A DNA stretch of 64,000 nt from Hysterangium stoloniferum (taxonomy: Eukaryota; Basidiomycota; Agaricomycetes; Hysterangiales; Hysterangiaceae), in the NCBI GenBank assembly GCA_015178975.1, contig WHVD01000052.1, forward strand, positions 1 to 64,000. The letters run 5' to 3'. Position numbers and translations under genes: made by a program. Shown in pieces: positions 21,400-33,982 of the stretch. The notes under the pieces were generated by a model. The model did no database searches and was not told the DNA's origin. It saw nothing but the letters and a program-made list of their open reading frames with translations. The number at the start of each line of letters is the position of its first letter. The stretch's first letter is position 1.

Positions 21400-24060
21400 T
21401 TATGGTGAATGATATCTCTTCAAGAATGCAAGTGATTGCAAAAATGACTATAGGGACTCAGATGATAGAATGCAAGTTGATAATCCAGAGGAGCCCTTTG
21501 ATGGTGTTACAGAGCAAGGCCTTCATTTCTATGATCATCACAGAAATTAAATCATCTTCTCTGCAGTCAATCTGGAGAAATGCAAAAGGTTGAAAATGGG
21601 CAGCTCTGGAAAGATATTGATGTTCTCAATTATTATGATCACACACTTCTCACAAAAACAGCACACTCAGCTAAGGATATGTTTGGAGACTTCTCTGAGG
21701 ATGCCACTATCTCAAGTGTTGTTACTGCCATGTCATCTTTAGGTACACCACTATTTTTCATCTGAGTTGGTCAACAAGTTGCTGACAAGAACATTCCACA
21801 CAGGACTCGATGAGGATGATGAGAGTGAAGATGAGAGAGAAGTGGTTGAGATCTCTGGGGCAAATATCAGATCAGAATCATTAGATGAAGATGCAAGATG
21901 GGCCCCTCATGGTTCAAAAATGGTAGGCTGTCATGAACCAAAGCCAACACAAATTGATTGAGAATGAGCTCTGGATCCAGATGTTTTTTCTCAATCTCCT
22001 TGACAACCTTCCCTGCCTTCAACTAACAGATGATCACCTTCAGGCAATAATCTGGATAATTAAAGAATGTGGTACATCTGATGTCCCCTCATTTTATGCA
22101 CTAAGGAAGCATCCAAAATTGTTAACACAGAGCATTGAGAATCTTCACACATGACAGCACACTTCATCACTGGGAAATTACTTCTACATGAATCATCCCA
22201 TTGACCTTCTTGATCTTGATCTTGTAAGCAGTTTTGCCTTGTTATTTGAACTTGTATTTTACTGTCTCTGATTTACAGGACTGGGAAAACCCTTGTGTTT
22301 GAGAATTCATCCAATTCTACCTTGATATCACTGAAGTTATATCTGAGTTGTGGCAAGGCAGAAAATCATGTCAATGAGATAAAACCTGAACAGCTCACAC
22401 CCATGTGGGCAGACTGGAAGGGCTCACCTTCAAAGCACTTTTATGTGAATGAGGTTGCACAGCTGAGGGATGGACAATTTGTGATTCCATTGTGCTGGGT
22501 AACGTTCAAAAGGGTCTAGCATGCAGAAGTGCTATATACAGTTTGAGATCAAGTGAGAAAAAATACATCCAGTTGTGGTTTGAATGTGTCATTGTCTAAC
22601 ATGGTCATTATAGGATGGTGTCTTTATTCTTCAAGATCCACAGATGGAGTGTATTCCAGCTTCAAGAATGAAATATAATTTTTTTGAGCTTGAGCAGAAG
22701 TTTAGTGTCCTCAAATTCTCAAGTGAGCTACATGCTTTTCTTTCCTTGCCTTGCACTAATTTAATTGGTTAAGACTTGAGGAACATTGTCATCCAAATCA
22801 CCATGCTACATCTGGTGCAAAAGAGAGCCAATGGTTGGCCTGCATCTTGCATCTGCATTATGCCTTGGGCTGATGATGTGTCTGGAAATTGAAGCAAGCA
22901 ATACAATGCCCACATGAATATGTATGTTGCCAATGTCAATCTCCCACATCAAAAGCTCACACAGGAGTATTTTGTGCAGTTTTGTTCTACCTCACCACAT
23001 GCATCATCATCTGAACAATATGGTTTATCAATATATATCTAGCTTACATGTTGTCTTGGATTAGTGGCTCAGATGAATGGGATGAGGCATATGACTGTCA
23101 GATCCAATCTGAGATCATGTTCCAAATTCATGGGCACCTCCTTCCTGCTGATAATCCACAGCAGGCAGAATCAAACTCAAATGCTGGTGCCAATGCAAAC
23201 CAATGGTGTCATGGGGATGATACAGGGGGAACAGCTGATGGAGATGAGAGTGATGGTGGATATCACACACTGTTTGGGGTGAGTCAACAATCACCTCTAA
23301 TCATGCAGCATGGTAAGTATCTGTATCATATTCTCAGTGTGAGAGGTACTGTGAAATATACTCTGAAATATAGTCTGGATGAGCCCACACTATATTTCCA
23401 TTATTATTTCTATTTTCTCTCTATTTTATTATACACATATATTTAGTTCGATGACCTATGCATTCAGTACATAGACTCTTGTGGGTGCATACGTTCCAGA
23501 CCTATGTATTCTAGTGCCCATAGTTAGAACTCAGACACTTTTTACCCCATAACCATGACTTGCCCAGACACTCGCTTAGTGTCCTGCAAGTTGTGATTGG
23601 GGTATTGTCTTGACTGTCACAGATGGGCTTTAACTATCAGTGCAATCACAGTTTCAAACTATACTAGTCAAAAAACCATTATCTCAATCTGCGCAGACTA
23701 CATCCACGCTACTCTGTTTGTTCAACTCTCTTGTTATTTCCTTAATCACTCAAGCAGTCACTCAGAATTGCACTTCAAAGTCGATTCTCTTTCAGTCTTC
23801 TTAGCTATCTATTCTACTAAGATAGCTAATCATTTCAACCATATTAAACTAGATAGTCAATACATCGTCGTTTTGTACCTAAATGGTCAATACTCTTTGT
23901 ATATAGAACGGTTAGAACTTCCACCACTCTTCACACTCAGTCCAGTACACCTTGTCAGCTTCAGGACACCATTTCCATCATCAAGGAACAGAACTGGACA
24001 GCAGGGCTTGGATTTCAGGCTGCCATTGATAAAATCCAGGGGTAGATACATCCTACAGTA
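21400..24060 (+). mobile_element. Plavaka-type (KDZ/CACTA) DNA transposon relic
   Basis: Frames along the plus strand match the large transposase of Plavaka elements of Agaricomycetes. Seen in order are FLNLLDNLPCLQLTDDHLQA and IIWIIKECGTSDVPSF (about 21980-22100), SLGNYFYMNHPIDLLDLD, PMWADWKGSP..HFYVNEVAQL (about 22410-22465), WADDVSGN, QYNAHMNMYVANVNLPHQKL, FCSTSPHASSSEQ (about 22870-23020), and EAYDCQIQSEIMFQI with LLPADNPQQ. A GT-AG intron at 22224-22278 is still recognisable. After a solo LTR (23338-23935) the reading continues with TISIIKEQNWTAGLGFQAAI to about 24060. Many stops and frameshifts are present, and the RNase-H-fold catalytic region and termini were not found. The copy is inactive and CpG-poor. 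Confidence 0.75.
23338..23935 (+). mobile_element. Solo LTR (fossil) inserted in the Plavaka relic
   Basis: A 598-bp block begins TGTGAGAGG and ends CTTCACA, flanked by the 5-bp duplication CTCAG (23333-23337 and 23936-23940). It is the same family as the solo LTRs at 41498-42125 and 41053-42363. TG...CA ends, 5-bp duplication and absence of internal domains define a solo LTR. Superfamily (Ty1 or Ty3) cannot be told from an LTR alone. CpG content is intermediate among the three copies. Confidence 0.85.
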
Positions 24061-24064
24061 CATG

Positions 24065-24245
24065 CTATGCAGAAAATGGATGTGCTCACACAGAAGTGAT
24101 TCTTGGGATTTTTAGGGTAGATACACAGCAAGTGATATGCAGATTATAGGGGCATTCACACAAAGGTAATTCTTGAGATTTCTGGTGTACATACACAGAA
24201 ATATAATTATATACCTGGAGTGGAACCTTATGGAGATTGGGAAGA
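24065..24245 (-). repeat. Inverted copy of the ~75-bp tandem repeat
   Basis: Two to three units reading on the minus strand (AATCTCAAGAAT and TAATCTGCATATC cores) match the tandem array at 26280-27080. Confidence 0.55.
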
Positions 24246-24379
24246 TTGGAGGGATTTGGGGGATTGGAAAAATTGGATTTGAAGAATGGGAAGAAGGACT
24301 GGAAGAGATTTTGGAGGAGAACTGGGGTCATTTGGAAAAAATATCACAATGACTAGAAGAGAGGATAATAACTGGGTTT

Positions 24380-24660
24380 GGAAAATAATCCAACCCAATC
24401 TCTCTGCCCAACTCCTTCACACATTCATCCCCACTTGAAATGCTCCCAATCCCAATCCCAATCCCTTCAATCAACTCCCAATGCCTCTTCCAATGCCTTC
24501 TATCTCTCTCCCTGCCAATACCTACAACCTCCTTTCCAATGCTCCCAACCTCCCTCATAATACTCCCAACCTCTCTCATAATACTCTCAACCTCCCTCCC
24601 AACACCCTCAATCTCCTCCCAAAGACTCCTAATTTCCTCCCAATACTTCCATATCAACAA
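24380..24660. repeat. CCCAAT-rich low-complexity tract
   Basis: Degenerate short repeats of CCCAAT and CTCCCAA. A related tract lies at 25990-26185, beside the tandem array, so the pair of tract plus array units appears in inverted arrangement. Confidence 0.55.
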
Positions 24661-24679
24661 GGCTATGATGTATAATCAT

Positions 24680-25960
24680 GTCTATCCAAATTTCATCAAT
24701 TGTATAATTCTATCTGTCCTATTATTCTCATAGTACCCCACTGTGTACTCAATATCCTTAGTGACATCTGTTCTGTTCACCTGTATTATCCTCCTTAGTA
24801 CCAAATGCATTCTACATCTAAAAGATTGACTAAAAGCAGTCAATATTTGAATACCTGGAATGTGTAAGGTAGTGACACAACATACATACACTGTGAGGTG
24901 GTAATAGGCTCTCATCATTCTTCTCTTTCCATTATTCTCCAAATGTATATGTACTTTACATGTAGTTTGCATAAAGTAGTGGTTTATTCCCCCTTATCAC
25001 TCAATCTATTAGCTGTTTTCATTTGCAGCAAATATTTATCCTACACTATTCAACTGTTGCACTATTGAAACATGGCAAATCACAGCCAAACCAAAAATTG
25101 CTACCAATGTGATTCAAATAACAACTGCATAACAGTTAGAATAATTACTATCTGAGGGATGAATGTGCAGAAGGTTCTGTTATAAACAATATAATTTTGT
25201 GATGAGCTGTATCATATACTTATTTAGTTTTGTAAAATATATGTAAACTATTGTAGTAAGATGGATTCCTATTACTATTAGAATGATATTTCCTTCTCTT
25301 GACATATGATGCTTCATTAGCTTATAGAGCACTTTCTGGTGTACTCAATTACAATAATTCAGAATTCCAGCCATGATCTATATAGTCTCTGTGGCAGTAA
25401 GGTAATATATAAAGAGTGTTAGTGCAAGTGTTTCCAGTAAGATAACATTTCTTCCTTGCTTGTATGGCATGCTCATTTATTTAGAACTGTTTCAATGGTG
25501 TAGTAGTTCCACAGCTAGACCAATTGAACAGTGTAAAACTAATATCTGCAGCAGATGCAAACAGCTAATAGATTGAGTACTGAGAGAGAAAAAAACCACA
25601 GCTTTTGTGCAGCCACATGTGAACTTGTTGTGAACTGAGATTTAAATGTACCTGAAAGAGTAGTGGGGTTGGAGTGTCCCTGAGAATAATAAGAAAACCC
25701 TTGATCATGTATCACATCATTTATCAACCTTCTTTGTTCGACTTAACCTTTTACTATCAACCGTCCTTTGTTCTACATCTTACCACCACTTAGTCTTTAC
25801 TTCAATTTTTTTTTCTCCTATAATTACCCCCTTTTAATCTTTCATATGTACCTCAGTCAATTTTCCCCATCATGTTGATTAAGGTACATTATTCACAACT
25901 TAGTCTATTTGTTACATTAGCATACTAATTCTTAATTGGTAGTAATGCTATTTATTATAG
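24680..25960. other. AT-rich, CpG-poor sequence, nothing recognised
   Basis: Short frames only, no transposase or host motif recognised. Confidence 0.4.
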
Positions 25961-25989
25961 ACCTTATTCGAAACTCTACAAATCTCAGA

Positions 25990-27080
25990 GAGAATAAATA
26001 GGGGGCATTGGGAGGGAGGTTGGGAGTTTTGGGAGGGAGATGGAGGGAAATATATCAAGGAGTTGGACAGAGGATTAGGTTTGGGATTGAGTTGAATTAT
26101 TCCCCAACTCTCTCCAATTCTCCCAATCTCCCTGATCCCCCCAATTCCCCCAATTCCCCCCATTCCCCCAATTCCCATAAAGGCTTTACTCAATGTATTT
26201 GCTTTAAATATCTCCAGATAAGCTGTATAGGTCAATCTTATAAATCTCAAGATTTTCCTCTGTATTATATTCTTTAAAATTTCCAGATTATATATATCAA
26301 TCTTATAAATCTCAAGGTTTCATTGTGTAGATTATGTGTATGTACATTACGAATCTCAAGAATCCTTTGTGTGAATACCCCTATAATCTGCATATCACTT
26401 GCTGTGTATCTACCCTAAAAATCTCAAGAATCACTTCTGTGTGAGCACATCCATTTTCTGCATAGCATGTAGGATGTATCTACCAGGAACCTTAAGAATT
26501 ACTTCAGTGTGGGAACCCATATAGTCTGTATATCATGTATTAGATATGTACAGTAAGAATCTTAAAAATCACCTCTGTTTGAACACTGCTATAATCTGCA
26601 TATCATATGTTGTGTATCTATCCTAACAATCTTAGGAATCACCTCTGTGTGACTACATCCATTTTCTGCATAGCATGTAGGATGTATTTACCGCAGGAAT
26701 CTCAAGACTCACTTCAGTGTGGGCACCCATATAGTCTGTATATCAAGTTCTGTGTATGTATACTAGAAATCTCAAGCATGACCTTTATGTGAATACCCCT
26801 ATAATCTGCATACCAATTGCTGTGTATCTACCCTAAAAATCTCAAGAATCACCTCTGTGTAAGTATATCCATTTTCTGCATAGCATGTAGGATGTATTTA
26901 ACCCAGGAATCTTAAGAATCACCTCAGTGTGGGAACCCATATAGTCTGTATGTATATCATGGTTTGTGTATGTACACCCAGAGTCTTAAGAATCACCTCT
27001 ATATGAATACTGCTATAATCTCCATATTATATGCTATGTATCTACCCTAGGAATCTCAGGAATCACAGATGTGTGAGCTC
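25990..27080 (+). repeat. Low-complexity tract followed by decayed ~75-bp tandem repeat
   Basis: From about 26280 roughly ten units alternate two related forms. One contains CCCCTATAATCTGCATA; the other contains CATCCATTTTCTGCATAGC. Each is followed by TGTGTATCTACC and AATCTCAAGAATCACC. Units differ by 10-25%, so homogenisation stopped long ago. Confidence 0.7.
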
Positions 27081-27429
27081 CCTATACACTGACCCATTTC
27101 CATCAGTTAATACACAGAATCTTAAGATGCCTTATGGATATGTGGTGCCAATAGAGGGGTCCATTCATCCTTCCCAGCAGGGGGTTTGGAAAATGGATGG
27201 CACAGATATGAAAACCACTGGATCTTTGAACCATAGTGGCTTATAATATGATTTCATCACCCCATTACTGCCACATTCCTATGATTGAACCATAATGGCT
27301 ATCCTACGCTATGCTGACTGTGTTGGCCCTTTGCTGTCTATGTTCCTATGACAATCCAGTAGCTCTCTGAAGACACAGCTTATCTGTCTTCCCTCTCCTC
27401 ATCCTGGCAGGATCCTTAACTGCATTCTT

Positions 27430-27645
27430 TTGGTGACATTCATTTTATGTTTGCTCCTGGCCCTCTGTGCCTCCACTCCATTCTTCCGTTGGGATCACTC
27501 AAGTCTCCATCAGCATGTTTTGCACAATGGAGCCTGTGGCCCCTGGATTCACTTCCACTGGGGGTCCACTCATCCAAACATGGACAAAGACAAAGATGCC
27601 TTTATTCAAGCATGTGTTAGTATTGATTTGCAACAACCCATGGGA
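27430..27645 (+). repeat. Dispersed repeat of unknown type, CpG-poor copy
   Basis: Paralogue of 15270-15485, most clearly at 27510-27600. CpG sites of the other copy appear here as CA or TG. Confidence 0.55.
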
Positions 27646-27699
27646 GGGCAAGCCCTTACATACTCCACAACCTTTCTCTGTATCAACAATTCTAAGTAT

Positions 27700-29690
27700 T
27701 AATCAGGTCTTTTTACAGTCCAGTAACATGTTAATGCGTCAAAGGTATTCATGCTGATTTGAGGATGCATTCATTTTCCTGCACAAAACCCTGGTATTAT
27801 AGCATATCATACATCTCTTGACAAAAAATTCAAAACTACTCACAAATCCTTGGTTTTAATACCAAAACCCAAATGTGTGTCTTTCTGAATCATTTTACTA
27901 TATGGTTCTTCAACATCAAATTCTCATCTTTGAGAATAACTTCTATAACCCCTATCAAAATAGTCCCAAAGCCTGAAAAGATGAAACTTACCAATTTCAT
28001 CCACTTCAATAATTGCACATCCAAAGCTTTGGAATTCAATATCAGATATTTTTACCAGTTTGGTTGATGAAGATGAAAAAGAGAAATTCTTCAAACTCCA
28101 ACCTTGTAGCCTCAGTCACGAGAGGGGAATAGTCTCACAAGCTTACAAGATGAGTTCTGACAATACTTCAACTTGACTTTCTTTCAACATTATTTCACTC
28201 TATTTTTGAATTCACTTCCAACTGGTCTCAGTTTGACATCATTTGTAATTTCATTCTTATGTCATATGTATACTAGTCATTTGTTTACACTGAAAGGCAT
28301 AACAGTGTAATTAAAGATGCAAGAGCAGTCAGTCAGAAATTCTGTGTAAATATTCTGTATCTTACTCATTGTATTATTAATAGTAGTTTCATGCTTACTG
28401 TATTTTATCTATCATCAAAACCTCTCATACATATGTAAGGGGTCCCTCCTTTAATTCTGTTTCATTTCTATATACTGTATATATTAACCAGTTTCCCAAT
28501 TATTTACACCTTCAAATCCCATCCTAAGGTCATCAGTTCTTTCATAAATGGCTTTGATTAGTTTAACCCTTAGAGACTCTTTCATATTGTTCCCTATATT
28601 TTTATATTTTCCCAATAGTTATTACACCTCTAGGTATATTTCTAAGTTACAGTAAAGAGTTAGTGCCCACTGTCATTCTATTTTTAGACACCCCATATTT
28701 CAGGTATCCCTCTGCTAGCCTTGTGTGAGGTCCACAGGCCCTGTTTGAGGCTGCCCTTACACTGTGATATCTTTGGGAAATTGATTCATGAGCCCCTTGT
28801 GTCCTATTTTAGCCTCACACTTCATCTGCAGGATGAATTAATACTTCATTGAAAGAGGCATTTTTTGTTCATCATACATGAAGACATTCAATTATACTTC
28901 AACAAGTGTTGAGAAAATCCAATTTGTGTCAATATATGTACTAATATATAGTTGTAGTTTAAAAGAACAATTCTCTCAGGGCATGTGGGGCACAATGTTA
29001 CATATATGATCTACAAGAGCCACAATAGCCATGCTTACTGAGTTCCACAACAATCTACATATGTATGTATGTGTAGCAACAATTCTATCTTATCATCATA
29101 ATCATTGTTTTTATTTTTGGACAATTTGCTAGCTAGTAGATTGTTTAACTTTAGTGGATAAGAATTAGATAGGTAAGTAGCATTATATGACACTGGTGGG
29201 TGTATGTAGGATGAGGCTTGACTTGCTTAGCCTAATTTGTTTCTATCTAATTAATTTACCATGTTTGTATGTTATAGACTGTAGCATAGCTAGCAATTGC
29301 TTCTAATATTTGAAACTTCTCTCCTTGATCACAACCCTCTAGCCTATGTACCAATTCCATATCCAATGGTAAAACAAAATGGGGAGAGCAAGTGGAATAT
29401 AGATAGACATGTGTAGACTTACCAAGTAGCTATCCTATACAAGAGTTCCAGTATAGGTGTTGAGCTGAGTAACCAATTTAAGATTCTGGTTAGAAAGCAA
29501 ACAAATAAGGCTGTTGATCTGAGGAGCCAGGATGAGACCTGGTAGAAGGGAGGTGGTGAAACACAATAAGGCTGTTCCAAGACTGATAGTGAAGAGGAGG
29601 GATCATTCTTATTCAAAAGTAGAATCTCCAAAAATGATATACATAGTATTGCACCTAGGATCCTTGTTTTCGCTCTGATCTATATACCAT
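27700..29690. other. AT-rich, CpG-poor sequence, nothing recognised
   Basis: Only short frames on both strands; no terminal repeats or protein motifs recognised. Confidence 0.4.
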
Positions 29691-29734
29691 TCAAGGCCTA
29701 TGCCATCGCCTTTGTGAAATCTGCAACCGCCACT

Positions 29735-30130
29735 AACGTTCCATCCAGAAAATATTTGGCAATGGAAACGAATCAAGGGGATGAGGGATGCGGAACAATG
29801 AGGATGAGGAGGACACGTTTTTCAAGGGTTAGGTTACTTTGGCTGGGGATAAATACACTGAGGTGTCAGAAAAGAAGCCAATGGTCGTTTCATTTCCGTT
29901 GCACGCTTATCTACTACTGAAGCTACGGAATCTTTGAGACGTGTGAATCTGGCTGGTGATGCACGCACAGTCGTGCTTACAAGTCTATTGATGATCAGCT
30001 TCATGTGGCAAACCTACAGGCGTTGGCTGACGAGATCAGATTCCTACAACTCCGACTCATTTCAACGTTGGACATGCTTACAGGGCGAGTTTATTGACAA
30101 ATTAAAGAATATTAATACTAGTCCTCAGTG
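29735..30130 (+). pseudogene. Remnant of an unknown coiled-coil-like protein
   Basis: Neighbouring plus-strand frames give VARLSTTEATESLRRVNLAG with DARTVVLTS (about 29890-29985). With a one-base shift they continue as IDDQLHVANLQALADEIRFL and QLRLISTLDML to about 30090. The heptad-like leucine spacing suggests a coiled coil. A frameshift near 29985 and a lack of start and end indicate decay. I do not recognise the family. Confidence 0.3.
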
Positions 30131-30179
30131 AATTATTATTGAGTCAGACGTCCCAGAACTAAACAAGAGCTTAAAGAAG

Positions 30180-32959
30180 GCTAAAACGCAGACACACTAA
30201 GCGATCGTCACCAGATCTTGGGCTTTCCCCTTCTTTTTCGTGATGTAATTCGGCGTTTTAAATTCGAAGCATAGCACGGATCATGACATCAGGAGGTTTA
30301 GCAACAGAATGGCGTTCTGATTCATCATGATAACGTACAACGAACTAAGTCGCACACATTCACATGACTCTAATTCCCTTTAATCTGTATAGCAGTAGCC
30401 TAGATAAATTCTATCCCCAACAAGCGCAGTGATGAGCGGCCTAATAATAGTTCGCCAAGTTGATGCTAATACAATAGGACCAAGGACCCCTCGAGCACAG
30501 GTTGGGAGAACATGAACGGCCGATTCGGTACCAAGTGGACCTATGCATTACTTCGTTTGAATTATGTGTACCGCATTGTTGTATGTTTTCGTCGAGACAC
30601 ACACTGAGAGTACCTAATGTGACCTTCAATTCGGAGATGGTGTGGAGGGTGCACTGTAGAACTTCTTTTATCAAGGAACTCTCAAGGATTAATCGGAAGC
30701 CCTCTAAGTGATTTCGCGAGCTGTGAATGATTTATTACACTGTCCTTTCAGACTTTCATGACTCTAAAGGAGACTAACTGTGATTTCGGCCGAATTTGAT
30801 TGTAGAATCAGTTCGGGTAGAAATTGGATCCCCATTCGGACAACTCAATTAGACACTTTCCCCTTCTCTTATACTGACACACCTGTTTTCCTTTTAGCAT
30901 AATAACCCCTGTCTTTATTCTTTTATCCACTTGTCGGAATAATTCTAGACCATCATCGGCCGTGCCCCTTGCATTGCATATACGAGCCCACTCATTGACA
31001 GGGCCCTAAACATTCCATGACGACAGATCAGGATAGAGGCGCGAAACAACTTATAAAGGCTTGGTATGGTTGGGACTGCATTCCCAGCTGAAATACTCCC
31101 GAGAGTGTTTCCCATTTCTATCCACTTAGTGTTCACTTTGCCACTTTCCGCTGATGTCTCTCCCGTAGCAGATTACCATGCATCGGGCCAGTATCGTATT
31201 GGAAGTAGTTGGTTATTGGTCGTGGTTAATAGCCATTACTGACTAAATAATTCTGTCCCAGAGTCTTGAGTCTCTACGGAGGGCATTGTCATGAGTGGGG
31301 TCAATGTGTCTGATATTCTTTCTTTTATCTTGGTGTCCACTTGTTGTTGAGTGGCAGGCGTTTCCCTTCTTCCACAACACCTGGGGGCAGTGTCGTGTCG
31401 TTATTTGGTTATGTGTAGCCAATTCCTGGGACGCCATTGTCTGACATACAATGGTGTCACAAGAGTTTGAGTGGCAAACACTGGCACCCCAGAATTTCGC
31501 CTATCTACGGATGTAATTGTTATGAAACGCTCAGTGTCTCGCGTTGTGTCAGTATTATAGGTGGCGCAATACCGTAGGAGGCTGCAGTACCTGGCCGTTG
31601 AAGGTCGGTCATGGCTGCGGGTCTGTTTCGCATAACCATACCTGAACAAACAACGTACCCCCATATTTTCTGTGTCTCCACGGATTATGGTGTCATAATA
31701 TTAGACAATGCCTAATATAGTAAAAACCACATATAAATATATTTCCAAAGCTGTCATGCGAGTTAAGGCACCGAAAAGTGAAGAACGCTCCGAGCCTTTC
31801 TGAGAGTGAAAGCTGTGAAAGAACATCGCGAAATATCTACTTTTGCGAAGACCATTATTCTCATATTTTGGTCTCACGGAGCTCCCAAAACGATGTAAAA
31901 CAGAAATAATATAGAATATGGGTACTAATATGGACCCTAAACCTCGCTCGACTGTCACTCGAGGAATGGTAAGCCGCTGAAGTCTCTAAGATCAGGGCGT
32001 TTTCTTGTCCCTTGATAGTTAATATCATGCACATCCCGCATGGAAATAGCTCCCCAAATAATAAGTTAAATGAGTAGTGTCATATTGATGCTGTTGTAGA
32101 CCGTAATGGACTGGCGTTAGAGAATGGGCGTATTACATCCCGACAGGGAAGCATGAGTAAAAAAAACTAGTCACCATTTAAATAGCACAAATTTCCTATT
32201 ATATGTACTACACTGCAATGGAATTTATACGGTCCATGGAGGAATATATAGCTGTTGTTGATTTGATTTATGATATGGCATTTTTTGTACAAATCGTAGT
32301 ACATTGTCTCACCTACCTACTAGCGGGCCATGTCGGCCACCATCAGTCTCATCATCGCCCGTGGTTGCAGCCTGCTTCGCCTCAGACTGAAAAATACATG
32401 TTGTTCACCAAACTGTAGGGAAGAGAAAGAAAAGCGCCGAGGGGGTCAACGTTATACATCCACGATATAGCGTAGTTTCCACCACTATTTTTTTATTTAT
32501 TGTTATAACCATGCTCACCCCAATCCAATTAATCACCTCCGGTTCACCTTCCGTTATCATCTCCAGCCATGACGATGGGTAGTAGAATGGTCGGTCGGGT
32601 CTACTACCACTTCCAAGACCTATCAGTTTACCTTCACATGAATCTTCATCTCCCTCCTCATCTACTTGTTATTTACCACAATTTTGTAATTGAAAGGCAG
32701 TTGTTCAGGTATGGTTCCACCTTCTCCCTCCGTTAACAATAATTGTGTGGCCGTCGCTACTAATCTTTCAGCATTCCATCTGTTCAAAATGAAGGAATTC
32801 CCATTTGGTCAAAATCACCTCCCCAACTCGATCGTGTTTAAAGTGTTCGAGTGCCTTGTTTATTTACACCCAGTCTTGCAGCTTCGTCAGAGTAGTATCT
32901 TTTTATTGCATGCTTTCCTCTTCTTTCTGTATCCCCAGACTCTCCAGCTCGCGCACACA
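30180..32959. other. CpG-containing island, no gene recognised
   Basis: Base composition resembles 1-17 kb rather than the surrounding repeat sea. Frames of up to about 87 codons exist on both strands but none shows a motif I recognise. Confidence 0.4.
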
Positions 32960-33360
32960 CTCACCCTATCTTCTTGAGTTTTACTTCATTAAACCGGGGA
33001 TTTAGAAGCCTCCTTATAGTAGCGATTGACGGATTGTATATGCGTGAAATTTAGAGCATCGTCTGCCCAAGAACCAGACCCATTTATTCGTGACCCTCAG
33101 AGATATTGGGATGCATTATATGCATGGTTGTCGGAAGCCATGTCTTTAAGCATTTAGACATAATGTGATTGTCCCAGAACCTCCAAGCATAACTGGACGT
33201 TCGCACCAAGGTCATCTACAGATACCCCGACGTCCGTTAGATGTGTGAATGCGTTCCGTGTCTGGAGTCACAGGAAAGTTAGGGGAGTGTCACCGGATAA
33301 ACACGGAACATTGCTATCTGATAACCGTGTCTATGTTGGAGAGCCTGGGACCAATGTATT
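32960..33360. repeat. Dispersed repeat, copy 2 (paralogue of 4300-5240)
   Basis: Shares AGAAGCCTCC.TATAGT.GCGATTGAC and CGTCCGTTAGATGTGTGAAT with copy 1, in the same order, without the 430-bp extra segment. Confidence 0.55.
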
Positions 33361-33386
33361 AAAATATAGCATATATTGCATCATAA

Positions 33387-33601
33387 TCATCAGCATCAAA
33401 ACCTTTTCAATGGGCAGGCCTGAATAAACTATTTTTAGCATACCCAAAAATGGATATTATGTAATAATATTCTAGACACTGATTCTACATATGCTTAGCT
33501 ATATACTGTATTTTCCTGAGATAGTTTGCTATTTTTTCTCCCCTGGTAGTGGCCTGCCAATATGCAAATGTCAAACATTGAAAAGGTTTTGAGAGTCACT
33601 G
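33387..33601. mobile_element. Short inverted-repeat element (Tc1-type MITE)
   Basis: TCAAAACCTTTTCAATG at 33396-33412 is matched by its reverse complement at 33576-33592. A shared GGCAGGCC lies just inside each end, and the right end reads CACTG followed by TA. Length is about 215 bp with no coding capacity. Tc1/mariner MITEs commonly have such ends. Confidence 0.55.
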
Positions 33602-33726
33602 TATTATTGAAGGTTTAAACCCTAAAATAAAATTAAAATAAAGTTAAGTTTTACATTTGATAAATGTATGACATGTGATTATCATTGTGTGGCTGCAAAC
33701 AGCCATTTTGTGTTCACATGACATCA

Positions 33727-33793
33727 CATGCACACAGTGACTTGTGATGCATGCACACAGTGACTTGTGATACATGCACACAGTGACTTGTGA
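33727..33793. repeat. Three-copy ~23-bp tandem repeat
   Basis: ACACAGTGACTTGTGATGCA-type units repeated three times beside the outer end of a Tc1 element. Confidence 0.8.
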
Positions 33794-33982
33794 CAAACAA
33801 ACAAAACTAACATAAAATATATGACCCCTGACAAAACCCTTCCAATGATTTTTAGTTGTGCAAAGATTCTTGAATAACTCAAGAACCACTGTAGATACAG
33901 ATTGAAATTTGGTGGTTGGTTAGGTCTATATGTTATCTATGTACAGTGGGGGACAAAACCATTCCAATGATTTTTTGACACT

